NCBI RefSeq assembly: GCF_051622035.1
Contig: NC_135365.1
Span: 28,830,001-28,894,000 of the forward strand
Direction of reading: 5' to 3'
DNA from: Arctopsyche grandis
Taxonomy: Eukaryota; Arthropoda; Insecta; Trichoptera; Hydropsychidae
Length of the DNA: 64,000 nt
Shown one piece after another: positions 47,580 through 58,799 of this stretch (positions are counted from its first letter, which is position 1; each line of letters starts with the position of its first letter). A program made the position numbers and the translations under genes. Under the pieces are notes generated by a model that worked only from the letters and a program-made list of their open reading frames with translations, did no database searches and was not told the origin of the DNA.

Positions 47580-48478
47580 AGTAATGAAAGTCAGTTTCTA
47601 TATAAACTGGACTCAAACCACCATCTGAAAGCTGTAGGTGTGGATCGATCAAAATTAATTAAGAAGCGGATCACTTTTTGGTATAGTCCTTTGAATACTT
47701 TTTTATTGCGTTGCACTGGTCGTAAAACGAGGTAGGTAGTTGAGAAAAAAAAAATTAAAATGATACTCGTAAAAAGAGGACGATGGCACTGAGTGCAACA
47801 ACATCCTGGCACGTGGTTCTCGATTCGACCGTGCAAAAAATAAATATTTGCACGTGCTCCGCGATGCGTAAAAAATGGTGCAGATTGCGCCATTTGCATT
47901 TCCTCGCTTGCACTTCTTTTTACGGCATTCTCGACAATGGTCTTTGTATTGAATTGATTTGGTTTTAGACCGAGAGGGGGGGATGTCCTTTGTATGTAAT
48001 TGCAATGTTTAAATGCGGTTTCGGTTCTTAAAAGACCGATGTCGTGTTTCAAAATAAAAAAAAATTACTTCAACTGAGATGTTTTCAAGCTTTGACTTCG
48101 TGATGGATTCACTTCTTGCTGCGGTTATTCGATAATTCGTTAGTTATTTTACTAACTCCAAGATTATGCTGGTCATTTGGTATTTAGAAAATACTCAGTC
48201 TCACTATGGGATTGAGTTAAAGAACGTTTACATTGAGTATTGAAATGAAACATTTTATTTATTTGTTAATTTATATCATTTTAGATATCTAGCTAATTTA
48301 AAAATACATTCGTAATTAGTTATAAGTCTTTAGTAATATTACTGTAAGTTTTACAGTCCATAACATGACGTTGACAATTACTTTTAAAATCTAAAAAAAA
48401 ATTATTTCCATTAATATAAAATATATGTATGTGTTCCATAAATAAATTTATAATATCAACAACTTACGTCTTTAATAT
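47580..48478. other. Intergenic; no gene recognised
   Basis: A minus-strand frame at 47591-48052 is open for 153 codons but has no recognisable motif and no start context. Rated as chance or an old element. Confidence 0.35.
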
Positions 48479-48840
48479 TTATTTATTTATTTATAGTAGT
48501 TTTGGACCATTGTGGCTTTACAGGAAGGACCGAATGCGCCACAATGGCCTACATTTGATTATGAAAAACAGAAAAATAAAAAATAAAATAAAAATCAAAA
48601 ATGCAAAAGCAGAAAAACATGATAAAATGAAAAAAAAAATTATACATAAGAAAAAAAATGTACAAAAGTGTAAAAATCAAAAATCACATTCTTAGTTTCA
48701 TATTAAATAAAAGAAATATATATGTAGTACATAAAAATGTACATAAGAAGAAATAAAAAGAAAAAGTAACATAAAATAAAACAATATATAAATAAAAATA
48801 AAAACATACTTTTATTAATGTAAATATTTCAAAATACGAA
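48479..48840 (-). mobile_element. LINE-like 3' UTR ending in tail C hairpin
   Basis: On the minus strand a T-rich tract (48840-48560) leads to arms CCATTGTGGC / GCCACAATGG (48538-48547 and 48507-48516, both perfect), a 21-nt loop beginning GCATTCGGTCC and ending CTGTAAA, and an ATAAATAAATAAATAAA end. The layout equals that of the tail A LINE, but with a different stem. Confidence 0.6.
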
Positions 48841-49290
48841 ACACGAACTCAAATCTAACAACAAATAAAAGTCAAATTCTACTGACCGCTATATGCACGA
48901 ACAATGTGGTATTTATTGACCAAAATGCAATGTGAAATTGAAACGAAATGTAATTGGCCATTGCGGGTCGAATAAGTCTCATGCTAGATTGATTCGCCTA
49001 TATTTTATATAATTAAATAACTATTTCACTGCCGCTGCTTCATTGTTTACTTTAATTAAATTGTATTAATTGGTTTCCTATTAATTGAAGAAGTATTGGA
49101 AAACATTCTGAAGTCCGCTCAATCTTGAAAAAAAATCATCTTTAATTTTTTATAATTGCTTTTTCAATTTCTTTAATTCAAATTTACGTGTCACTGCAAT
49201 ATTTGAAGTTTTGTGTCATGAAAAAAAAATCATATATAGCGCATTTTTTATCATTTCATCTAATGTTTGATATATATAACATGTAACTAG

Positions 49291-49420
49291 CTGAACCCGG
49301 CATGCGTTGCAATGCTACAATAACGCATGCAATTCCCGTTTCCGTTCCCATTCCCATTCCCGTTCTCGTTCCCGTTCCCGTTCCCGTTCCGTCCCGACAA
49401 AAAATTTAAACTTCAAAAAT
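49291..49420 (-). mobile_element. Helitron-like 3' end, inverted copy of the 2448 family
   Basis: ACTAGCTGAACCCGGCATGC then GTTGCAATGC ... CGTTCCCGTTCCC is the reverse complement of the end at 2640-2713. Confidence 0.5.
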
Positions 49421-50756
49421 TGAATGTGAAATAATATATGGAGAATTTAAATTACCTTACGCAATATCTAACATAACTTAAGTTAGATTTTTGAAGTTAA
49501 CTTAAGTTAGATTATATTTTTTAAGATAGTTTTAAAGGTAAGGGGAGGGGGAGGGGGTTGTTTCAGCGTTGCAAACGTTCGTGATGTGTGATGTAACACC
49601 AAATCAATTCAAATTCGACAAAAGCCAGATATATTAGCATTAGAATGATATTAAAGTCACGTACATATTTATAATATTGCCAAACACCCGTCATTTACAT
49701 ATGCGAGATGCACATTTTGCGACGCATCTGCCTTTATTGCACATTCATTTCGTCGGACACTTTGGATAGTAAATCACGCGGTTTCAGGCAATTAAAATTT
49801 CAGCCAAAAGGGAACCAACAAATGAGAGATAAATCCACATAATGTGACAGTTTTATATGCTCGTATAGGTATTCTAAATAATATATTAGGTGAGGATATA
49901 TCCATATGCGTATCTTCCCGTTGAAATAACATGCTTGTGTTGTTTTTTTTTTTTTTTTGGAACAACTGTCGTTCCCGATTTTTTAATATTTTTACACTAA
50001 TAATAAGAGAATTATATGTGTAATATATTATACACGTATAAAGACAGATGTTTGAGGTTTTCGCGAATTTAAAAAACTCCATTACTACAAGGCTTTGTGA
50101 TCTATCTATGTATACGTTATAATTTGATACGAAATAGTGCTCGGGATGGCGTTTTTTTTTGTTTTTTAGTTTTCTTATATAGTGGAGCGTGTCCAGGATT
50201 TTTTTATCAACTTAAAAAGCTATAGTAGGGTAGCAGTTGGTGTCTTGGATATAATTCTGATTAAATGAGTGGGCGTAATGGCGGTCAAAATTGCACTATC
50301 CAATTTACGAAAGGCGTATGTATATGCAGGTATGCGTGTCGGTAGTTGTTTAATTTTTTTTTATTAAAAACTATTGAATATATTGAGCTATAATTTTGTG
50401 TGCGTATTAAAAACACAATTTGGTATAATTGATAATTTTTTTGTTGATTTCAATTCATTGAAACTGATGTTTAAGTCGTTGTTTTTAAGCGACTGTGATT
50501 GTCAAATTGGTTTACTCGTCGCGAAATTGTTACATCTTCTATGTACATATGTTTGTATGTTTATTATTAATTATTATGTATTATTTTTAATTCAATATCA
50601 ACAATTTCTCATACATTTGGATTGATGTTGAATAATAAATGTAAAATTAAATAAATAATATTATTATAAATGTATGCACTTTTAAATACGAATATAATAC
50701 TTTTATATACGAGTATAATACTTCTAAATACGAGTATGCACTTTTATATACGAGCT
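49421..50756. other. Intergenic; no gene recognised
   Basis: AT-rich. Contains a short G-rich tract GGGGAGGGGGAGGGGG (49541-49556) and no recognised frame. Confidence 0.4.
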
Positions 50757-50772
50757 AAAAAATAAGAATTGT

Positions 50773-50955
50773 AAATAGGTTTTTGAGCCCTTTTTCCTAT
50801 TATGCTGTACATTAACATTAGAATAATATAATACTATGACTACTAACAAAATTAAATTAAAATTGTAATAAAAAAGAAAAGGATCAGTAGATCAGTAGCT
50901 ATTAAAATATATATAAGATATATTGTAAACATATCGTAATAATAAAAAGCATTTA
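50773..50955 (-). repeat. 195-bp AT-rich repeat, copy 3 (inverted)
   Basis: Reverse complement of the 38455 copy. Forms an inverted pair with 51061-51250. Confidence 0.78.
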
Positions 50956-51060
50956 AAAAAAAAAATAATAATAATGGAATAATTTTTATATATGTAGATT
51001 ACTTTTGAATAGAATAAATAAATGTTTTTGATTTTATTTTTGGATTAAAAAGTGAATAAT

Positions 51061-51250
51061 TTGATTTTAAAATGCTTTTTATTATTACTAAATTATGTTC
51101 ACAATACATCTTATGTCTATTTTAATAGCTACTGATCTAAAGATCATTTTCTATTTTACAATTTTAATTTAATTTTGTTATTAATCATAGTATTATATTA
51201 TTCTAATGTTAACGTACAGCATAAAAAGAAAAAGAGCTCAAAAACCTATT
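51061..51250 (+). repeat. 195-bp AT-rich repeat, copy 4
   Basis: Collinear with 38455-38657 and inverted relative to 50773-50955, 106 bp away. Confidence 0.78.
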
Positions 51251-53290
51251 TGAATAATTTAATTGATTTTAGTTAATTGTATGGGAATAAAAAGAAAAAC
51301 AGAATTTAAGTTAAATTCTAGTTAGGCTAAGTGCCTTTTGCATTATCTTTGAAATATATACATACATACATATGTAAAAAGTTCCTAATTATATATTTTA
51401 ATAATAATGCATTATAACAAAAGTAAAATTGAATAATATTGAGATTTGGATGCAGAATTTGATTACCAAAAAAATATTAATATACAAATACATCGATACA
51501 AAAAAGTTTAGTGTAAGAAAATCAAATTGTTTTTTACACATGCTTATTATTATTCCAAATTTGCGTATCACGTATTTAATATTTGCATATTACATAATAT
51601 ATTCCAGGTCCACTTATCGAAAAGCCGATATTGTCAACGCGTGCATTTTTATGCATCGCCGTCACACACATGTCCACATGCTAAAACAACTTTTTTCAAC
51701 ATTTTAAATACAATATCGCAAAAAAAATAATAGCACCAAAAAAAACAACACAGTGGCGCACGTACCAATTTATTCCATCTGCGCACACGGCCTCTGGCTG
51801 ACTGCCATTTTTTAACACAATCTATAAGCACGTTTTTTCAAGCCGAGACCGCACCAAAAAATTTAAGGCTCCGATGCAAAAAAAGTGCATTATCGAACAA
51901 CACCGGAAGAAATTGTGCACCGTAGATCATTGATTCATTTCCGCAAACCGTTTTTTTCGTGTTGCCGGTTTATTTATGTTGTATTATATTATATCGTTCG
52001 GAGTTAGAGAGAGGCTACTACTGTTGCATATTAACCTTATGGCGTTATATGTTTCTTGTCTTCTTTTCTGTGCCGATTTTTCCGCCAAATTTACGACTAA
52101 TGCGCTGTTTAATGTACTGTCGACCATTTGGCGGGATGTCGACCGTCAGCCTAATGGAAAATATTAGCGAAATAATAATAATGATCATTGGGAAAAGAGG
52201 GATGTGATTGTGGAAGATGAGAAATTTAACAAGTTTTTTTTTAATACTGAAATTTTATTATTTTACCATAATAAGATTTTTTTTTTAATATGTTTATACT
52301 TAACATATACAAAAGTAATGAGCTCTATTTCATTTAGACGGAAATTCATTACTATTTTTTCAAATGAACCAAACGAAAATTAATAATTTGTTACTTCCCA
52401 CATATATATGTATCTGTTACAGTAAGAGTGTAAAGCTCGAATCAGTATACACTGACTAGTAAGTGTATGCATCATCAAAATCACCCAGTAGCACAGAATA
52501 CACGGGAGAATGAATGAACACGCTTAACCCTCCCTCACCGAAGTGGGGTATGCAAGTGCCCCAATTTTTACGTTTTTCATAATAACTATGAGGTTTTCAA
52601 AGCTATACACCCTATATTTTTTGTATTCCTAGAATGAACTACAAGAAATTTATTTTAATAGATTTTGTTTGATTTAGAAAAGGGGTACATCGTAAAAAAA
52701 TACATTTCTACGTTCCAAAGTATGATTTAAAGACGGTAGCGATAAGTCATGTTTTTGACTGTTCGCTTGCATATTCTTGTTGATTGATGAATCAATGCGA
52801 GAGAAAGAGACAGCTATATTTTCGTAAGCTATTGTTTTTGTCACTTTTGGCGCGTGGCTATTGAGTCATGCAGTCGCCTGTTGGCTCTACCTATGTGCGT
52901 TTGCATGTTGATGCTTGTTGTTATTTTTTAATACAAAAATAGTCAAAAACAAGCTATAGGACTAAAACTTTTTTATGTTGATGTATAAAATGATTTATAA
53001 TATATATATTGAACCCATTTGTATTGAGAAAAGCTGTATTTTGATTAAAAAATACTGGGGTCTTACTCGACTCCGGTTCGGGACATTCGTTCGATCTCGA
53101 CGCTCCGTCCTTCAAAGGTTAATAGTGAATTCATACATTAGCTATCTGTATGCAGTAAATGTTTCCGAAAGGAATAACAAGTTGACATTCTTAACAAGTA
53201 TACAGTCGACTTATGGCGAATTAAACTAAAAAATGAAAGAATGCGACATTATATCAAAGAACATGTTATTAATGAACAAAATAAAATGTA
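51251..53290. other. Intergenic; no gene recognised
   Basis: No frame resembles a known protein. TTAA-bounded sequence at 52528-53118 (CCCTCCCTCACCG ... CCGTCCTTCAAAGG) was considered as a MITE but its ends pair poorly. Confidence 0.35.
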
Positions 53291-53291
53291 G

Positions 53292-53314
53292 CCTAACCTA
53301 ACCTAACCTAACCT
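53292..53314 (-). repeat. Short interstitial telomere-like (TTAGG)4.6
   Basis: CCTAA repeated 4.6 times. TTAGG is the ancestral insect telomere unit. A run this short also occurs by chance or from double-strand-break repair. Confidence 0.7.
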
Positions 53315-53754
53315 CGCCGAAAATTGTAGGTGTACGTGTTTATAAAACTTCTACAGTGGATTTAACCTTGTTAATTATTGTCTATTTCGTATCAATTCAA
53401 TAAATTAGTTATTTTGGATACAACCTGTTATATTCTTGAGCATAAAATTCATTAGAAGAGCAACGTCAAACTTTGGTCAGCTGTCAAACCACTCAAATTT
53501 CATTAGTTAGCAGATTAAATAGTGCACAGCAGCAAGGGCATGAATTTGCGCGTCAGTGTATACTTTGTCTTTCGAAAGGGTCTCATAGACTGAGGGCTTT
53601 AGGGTCAAAATCCTTGACCTTTAAAGCAGGCTTTGACACTTTGTCTATTAAGAGAATCTGACATCTTAAGCTTTAGCTAAAAACCAAAGCTAGTGTACAC
53701 ACTTATATACATATGTATGTATATGGCATCTTCATTTAAAAAAAATATGTTATA

Positions 53755-54105
53755 TACCTTTTGAACTTGAATCACTTTCTTATAACGAAAGGTTGAAAAT
53801 AATGAATCTCACTATGCTGGAGACGAGAAGATTAAGTTGCGACTTGATCGAAGTCTTTAAAATAATAAATAATCAGTATAATTGTCATATGTCCAATCTT
53901 ATTACGTTCAATGAAAACACTCATCTTAGAGGTCACACTCTCAGACTCCAATTGATCAAAGATTCCTTCATTTCAAACAGTGTGAAATAGTCTTCTCAAC
54001 AATGTAGTAAATTCAGAAAAAAATACTTTATTATTTGTATAAGTCGAACCTTGTGGGTCTATTGGCTATGCCACCTTACCCATGTATTTTAAATAAATAA
54101 ACACT
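53755..54105 (+). pseudogene. CR1/jockey-like LINE ORF2 C-terminal remnant
   Basis: The frame reads LSYNERLKIMNLTMLETRRL then SCDLIEVFKIINNQYN ... NENTHLRGHTLRLQLIKDSF, ending SVK. The pattern YxERLxxLxLxTLExRRxRGDLIEVFKI ... TRGHxxKL is the hallmark of LINE reverse-transcriptase C-termini. It is 5'-truncated, with an in-frame stop at 53988-53990 before the family's usual end. Confidence 0.75.
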
Positions 54106-54782
54106 TATTAGTCAGTGTATACTTATTCGAGATTTGACGCTCTTACTGTAACGTAGGTATACAATTAAATTTCAATCAAATAGCTCTTAGCCGTCACGGT
54201 GATTCATGGAATTACAGTTTAAATATACATAAGTATGTATTTCCAATTCATCCAGCCAGAAATTTATACTATAATAGCTCGATTGAAAATGCATATATTG
54301 AAACACTCCATACTATGACGTCAACTATGACGTAATTGCTGAAATAAGCAATCGTGGCTTTTTGTCTAGAATCGAATTTTTTAAATCAATACAATGCAAT
54401 TGTCGCGACGATCGACAGATTTGGAAGGTCTAACGGTGATAAAAAAATATTTTAAAATAAAATCACTCGAACCATTTTACCTATGTATACGTATTCCAGA
54501 ATGGGCCAATACAGCACGGTTCGTACGGACACAATGGCACTCGTAGAGCGAGCTCGCTGTATGCAAATGTGTGTCACGCTCGGTATAACGGTCCGGCTAG
54601 CGTACCTGAGGAGTTGCCCTTTACCTTGAACCGCTACACATGCATACATATATACAGGTGTTGTACAACGACTGTGTAACAGTAAATAAGATAAAAAAGA
54701 ATAAAAAGAGCGGTCGCACCGTGAAGACGAATAAGAAGAAGAACTGTTACACCGAAATAATGGCTACCTGTATAAACATCAT
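54106..54782. other. Intergenic; no gene recognised
   Basis: Mixed-composition sequence with no recognised frame. It leads into the exon-like segment on the minus strand. Confidence 0.35.
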
Positions 54783-54798
54783 TAATTCCATAACTTAC

Positions 54799-54977
54799 CT
54801 GAGTCAAGGCGGTCGTGTGGCGGTGAAAGTCCGCTGACAAATAAAAGGCCAGAAAGGGAAACCAGCACGCGATCTCCGACGCACAAAAACTGCACCTGTC
54901 CCCCGGCCAGGGGCGTCCAACGCATCGGTGAACCCACGGAGACTCTTCCCCGACCGAATTTCAGATGCATGACAGAT
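54799..54977 (-). other. Exon-like segment, unassigned
   Basis: A GC-rich island on the minus strand lies between an acceptor-like ATGTTTAG/ATC (54978-54985) and a strong donor, CTCAG/GTAAGT (donor at 54793-54798). One frame is open throughout (MHLKFGRGRVSVGSPMRWTP ... FLCVGDRVLVSLSGLLFVSG) and contains a hydrophobic stretch that could be a signal or membrane segment. I recognise no family and no neighbouring exon. It could be the first or an internal exon of a gene extending leftward on the minus strand, or chance. Confidence 0.28.
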
Positions 54978-55139
54978 CTAAACATTACGAATGATGATGT
55001 AAACAGTTGTTTCAAAAATATGAAGCCACTAGTCAACAGACAGTCATTGGGCGGAAGACAAGTGGGCGGTATGTCTTAAGGCGACGAATTAGCCTAGGTC
55101 CTAGGCCACAACTTTTGGGGAACAGTGTATGTATGTATG

Positions 55140-55370
55140 TATAACCAGCAGACCTGGCTTGCGCTAGTTAGACTTTGCAAGCTCTGCTTAGACTACGATT
55201 AAAGATAATCAGAAATTGACTCGTTTCATGAAGAATTTCGGTGTTGCTGCTGGTCAGATCTAGAGTACAAGTGCATCAGAGGTTGCTAAATTTTCTGATT
55301 TAACTGTTGAAATGGTTCTTCACCAATTGGCTACAGCTACCTCACCACTTCACCATTTGTCACCACAGTA
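55140..55370 (+). mobile_element. Decayed SINE-like sequence
   Basis: AACCAGCAGACCTGGCTTGC, then GCTGCTGGTCAGATC and ATTTTCTGATTTAACTGTTG with AAATGGTTCTTCACCAATTG, echoing the common SINE body in order. No hairpin tail; the minisatellite starts at its right edge. Confidence 0.35.
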
Positions 55371-55374
55371 GACT

Positions 55375-55945
55375 AGAATGAACAGAATGAATAGGATGAA
55401 CAGAATGAACAGAATGAACAGAATGAACAGAATGAACAGAATGAACAGAATGAACAGAATGAACAGAATGAACAGAATGAACAGAATGAACAGAATGAAC
55501 AGAATGAACAGAATGAACAGAATGAACAGAATGAACAGAATGAACAGAATGAACAGAATGAACAGAATGAACAGAATGAACAGAATGAACAGAATGAACA
55601 GAATGAACAGAATGAACAGAATGAACAGAATGAACAGAATGAACAGAATTAACAGAATGAACAGAATTAACAGAATGAACAGAATTAACAGAATGAACAG
55701 AATTAACAGAATTAACAGAATTAACAGAATTAACAGAATTAACAGAATTAACAGAATTAACAGAATTAACAGAATTAACAGAATTAACAGAATTAACAGA
55801 ATTAACAGAATTAACAGAATTAACAGAATTAACAGAATTAACAGAATTAACAGAATTAACAGAATTAACAGAATTAACAGAATGAACAGAATGAACAGAA
55901 TGAACAGAATGGACAGAATTAATAGAATTAATGCATATAATTAAT
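55375..55945 (+). repeat. 9-bp minisatellite (AGAATGAAC / AGAATTAAC)
   Basis: About 62 units with no frame slip. Thirty ATG-type units come first, then an alternating ATT/ATG block, then twenty ATT-type units, then ATG-type units again. Degenerate units (GGACAG, GGATAGA, GGACGG) continue to about 56160. Both strands stay open because the period is a multiple of three; this is not a protein gene. Confidence 0.96.
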
Positions 55946-56160
55946 AGATTTAATAGAATTGATAGAATGGATAGAATGAACAAAATTAAGATCCTGGGCA
56001 AAAATAATATAATGGAAATAATGAATGGTGAATAAAATTAATAGAATGGATGGAATTAATAGGACGGACAGAATACACAGAACGGACAGAACGAATATAG
56101 TTGATGTATTGGATGAATGGGTGAATGGACAGAATTAAATGGATGGATTGGATTGAAATT

Positions 56161-57362
56161 CTTTCTGGTTATAGTGGCTCATATCAAATAACTTTTTAAT
56201 GCCACCGTGCTTTAATTTATATAATAATTTTAAATAATCTCAGTGTTTTCTATGAATTTTACCTATACAATTTTGTCATTCTCCCCATTAAAAATAAATG
56301 TATGTATTTATATTATATTTATTATGAGTAATTCAAATTATATACTTTCCGAAAAAATGTATAAAAATAAAGGGTAATATTAATTTTCCAAAAACCAAAT
56401 TGAGAAATTTGTAGATTTCTCGATAATTTTAGTGCATTTTTTTATCATTAAACATTCAATTTGTATGAATATTTTTAAAAGCTTTACACCCACAGCCTTT
56501 TTATATAAGTACATAGTATGTACATACATATGTAGCTGTTTGGAAAAATGCATACTTCTTAATGTTTTTTGAAAAGGGTGTGTAGTATTCGACTCTTTGA
56601 TTTTGAACTTTGAAGAATGAGGAAGTACGGGAATTCTGGAATACTGTAAAATTTAGTAGTTTCGCAAATATTATGTTCATATTTCGATTGAAAGCCTCTG
56701 AAAGCTGCACAGAAGCAGCCTCGTAAAATATGAGTCTACATAAATTTTCTCCGCTTAAACGTATGCTATTGTGCAAATTGTTTGATCTTGATTTGGTCCG
56801 TATTATAAAATAAATACTTATGTTATATTTTTAAACGGTCATCACGGACGTCATTACTTTCACGCTAACAGTGAAAGTGCATTTTTTCTAAGATGTTTAC
56901 GACGCAAATCTAATTTTTTTCCACTACTTGGAATAATATAATATTTTCCTCGTACGAAAGAAAGTGATAGTGCTTACGTTCGAAGAGAGCTATAACATAA
57001 TAATAGTCATCATCATTTCAGAAAATCACCCAAATGGATACCGATGTCAAATTTTAGTAGATCTTTTTTGGAATCGAAGATATGTACTACATATATTGCA
57101 TCATCACATCTCTTATTGACTTTTGAGTTGTAGGATAATAATTATTTTTTTGATACGATGATAGTGTTAACGATGATGGTGTGATCGAAATTGATTATGT
57201 GGTCGTAATCGAAGTTTGAATTATTGTAATCAAACTCATTAGATTGATAATTTGATAGTAATCGATTTATTATGCTAAATTGAATGACTTTTCTTGATAA
57301 GTCAGTTGTTTGTATTAATGATGATTGAAGGGTGACAAGAAATGAATTTTTAATATTGGTTG
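56161..57362. other. Intergenic; no gene recognised
   Basis: AT-rich; no frame with family resemblance and no element ends seen. Confidence 0.4.
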
Positions 57363-57565
57363 TTAGTTCATATTTATTTATTTATTACAGTTAAGCTATA
57401 GTGACATTACAGACTTAAGCTATAGTGACATTAGTGACATTACATACACGAAAAAACAATTTAAAGATTAAATATCAAAATGTAAACAAAAATAATGTAA
57501 AGTAAAGAAAAAAAATAATAGCAAAAATAAACAATTAAATGTGAGAACACATTAACGATTTCAAA
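57363..57565 (-). mobile_element. LINE-like 3' UTR and tail
   Basis: On the minus strand a T-rich tract leads to GTCTGTAATGTCACTATAGC followed by TTAACTGTAATAAATAAATA. The CTGTAAT motif matches the loop end of tails B and D, but the expected left arm is replaced by a direct repeat of CACTATAGCTTAA, so the hairpin is lost or rearranged. Confidence 0.4.
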
Positions 57566-57750
57566 TAAAACAATTATGTATGTATATGATCAATTTATAT
57601 ATGTATATATTAGTTCGTTAGACCGCCCACACTGCTATGTGGGAATGGAAGAATGTGAAGATGGGCGGCCTTATAGCCTCTCAAATCACATGATTAATTT
57701 TTATACATTTTTATTTTTACATACATATACGTATATATGTATATATGTAT

Positions 57751-58217
57751 ATACCAGGAAAGCCAAACAGGTAAACCCCAATGCGCCCTCTTGGCCAATT
57801 ACAAACATCGATATACAAATTTTAGAATAATTTTAACAAAGCATCATAGAGATGTCTATGGATAAATGTTGGCACATTTTTGATAAACTTACGTTTTCGT
57901 AGCATTTTTTTTCTATATATAAATCGTCAAATTTCAAGATGCTGAAAAACTCAAAAATTTGCGAGATATTTATGGACAAATTTTTACGAATCGGTGAAAT
58001 TCGAGATGCTGATCTCGAAAATTGCGAGAAACGGGTAAAGGTTGCCCATTTTTTAGAATGGTTTCAATGAAAATCAGACAAATTGGCAAAGTCTCATAGG
58101 AAACGATCGACCTGGAGTCACGAACCAAGGTCTGGCCAGCAACAACCAATGGAACTCAAACCCGTGACCACTATGTTCGAAAGCATATATGCTAACCACA
58201 AGTGCACGTTGCTGGTT
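57751..58217 (-). mobile_element. SINE, head II + tail A
   Basis: Tail A relic at 57754-57796, body near 58070-58110 and head II near 58130-58217 with CCAGCAACGTGCACTTGTGG and B-box GGGTTTGAGTTCC, all read on the minus strand. Confidence 0.74.
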
Positions 58218-58354
58218 ATGATTTTATGGCTTAAGGTAGAGATTTGTCGGTGGACAAACCGGAAGAAAAGTTTCTAGTAATTTGTAAAAAGCATCAAATA
58301 ATAGACCAGATATTACATATTATCAAAATACATTTTTTTTAACAATAATTTTAA

Positions 58355-58582
58355 TATCTAATATGTGATTTCGAAAGAGACTTTGTATGTATGTATGTTA
58401 GGTTTGTTGGTAATCGAAAAACAAATCAAAGTTTCTATGACGACGATTCGATATGGTTGAGTTTTTTTTCTTTTTGATTAAAATAAATTTAATAAAAAAA
58501 CAAATTAATATTTACTAATAGATTCGCTATGTTTAAGCTGTTTCTATTACAAATACTGAGTGAAGCCGGGTAAAACAACTAG
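58355..58582 (+). mobile_element. Helitron-like non-autonomous element, tandem copy 1
   Basis: Starts TCTAATATGTGATTTCGAAA (a Helitron-type TC start is possible) and ends CTGAGTGAAGCCGGGTAAAA then CAACTAG. The next copy begins immediately. Confidence 0.55.
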
Positions 58583-58771
58583 TAATATATAATTTCGAAA
58601 GAGACTTTGTATGTTACTATTGTTGGTTCGTAGAAAAACAAATGAATATTCAGATAAATTTAAATATAATAAAACTATTTTAAATAAATTTAATAAAATG
58701 TTTACTTTTAGATTGGCCATGCTTAAGCGGTTTTTTTACAAATACCGAGCGAAGCCGGGTAAAAACACTAG
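58583..58771 (+). mobile_element. Helitron-like non-autonomous element, tandem copy 2
   Basis: Starts TAATATATAATTTCGAAAGA straight after CTAG of copy 1 and ends CCGAGCGAAGCCGGGTAAAA then ACACTAG before T. The interiors share TTTAATAAA ... TAGATT and AAGCGGTTT/AAGCTGTTT blocks. Confidence 0.55.
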
Positions 58772-58799
58772 TTATATATATATACATAAATGTATGTAA

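Noticed and set aside
47591-48052. 153-codon minus-strand frame
   Set aside because: No recognisable motif or splice context; compositionally ordinary.
52524-53122. TTAA-bounded element with CCCTCCCTCACCG and CCGTCCTTCAAAGG ends
   Set aside because: Ends pair weakly and no second copy is seen in the window; TTAA is frequent in AT-rich DNA.
55360-56001. Long open frames of repeated Asn-Arg-Met or His-Ser-Val
   Set aside because: Direct product of the 9-bp minisatellite, whose period is a multiple of three. No start context, domain or flanking exon.
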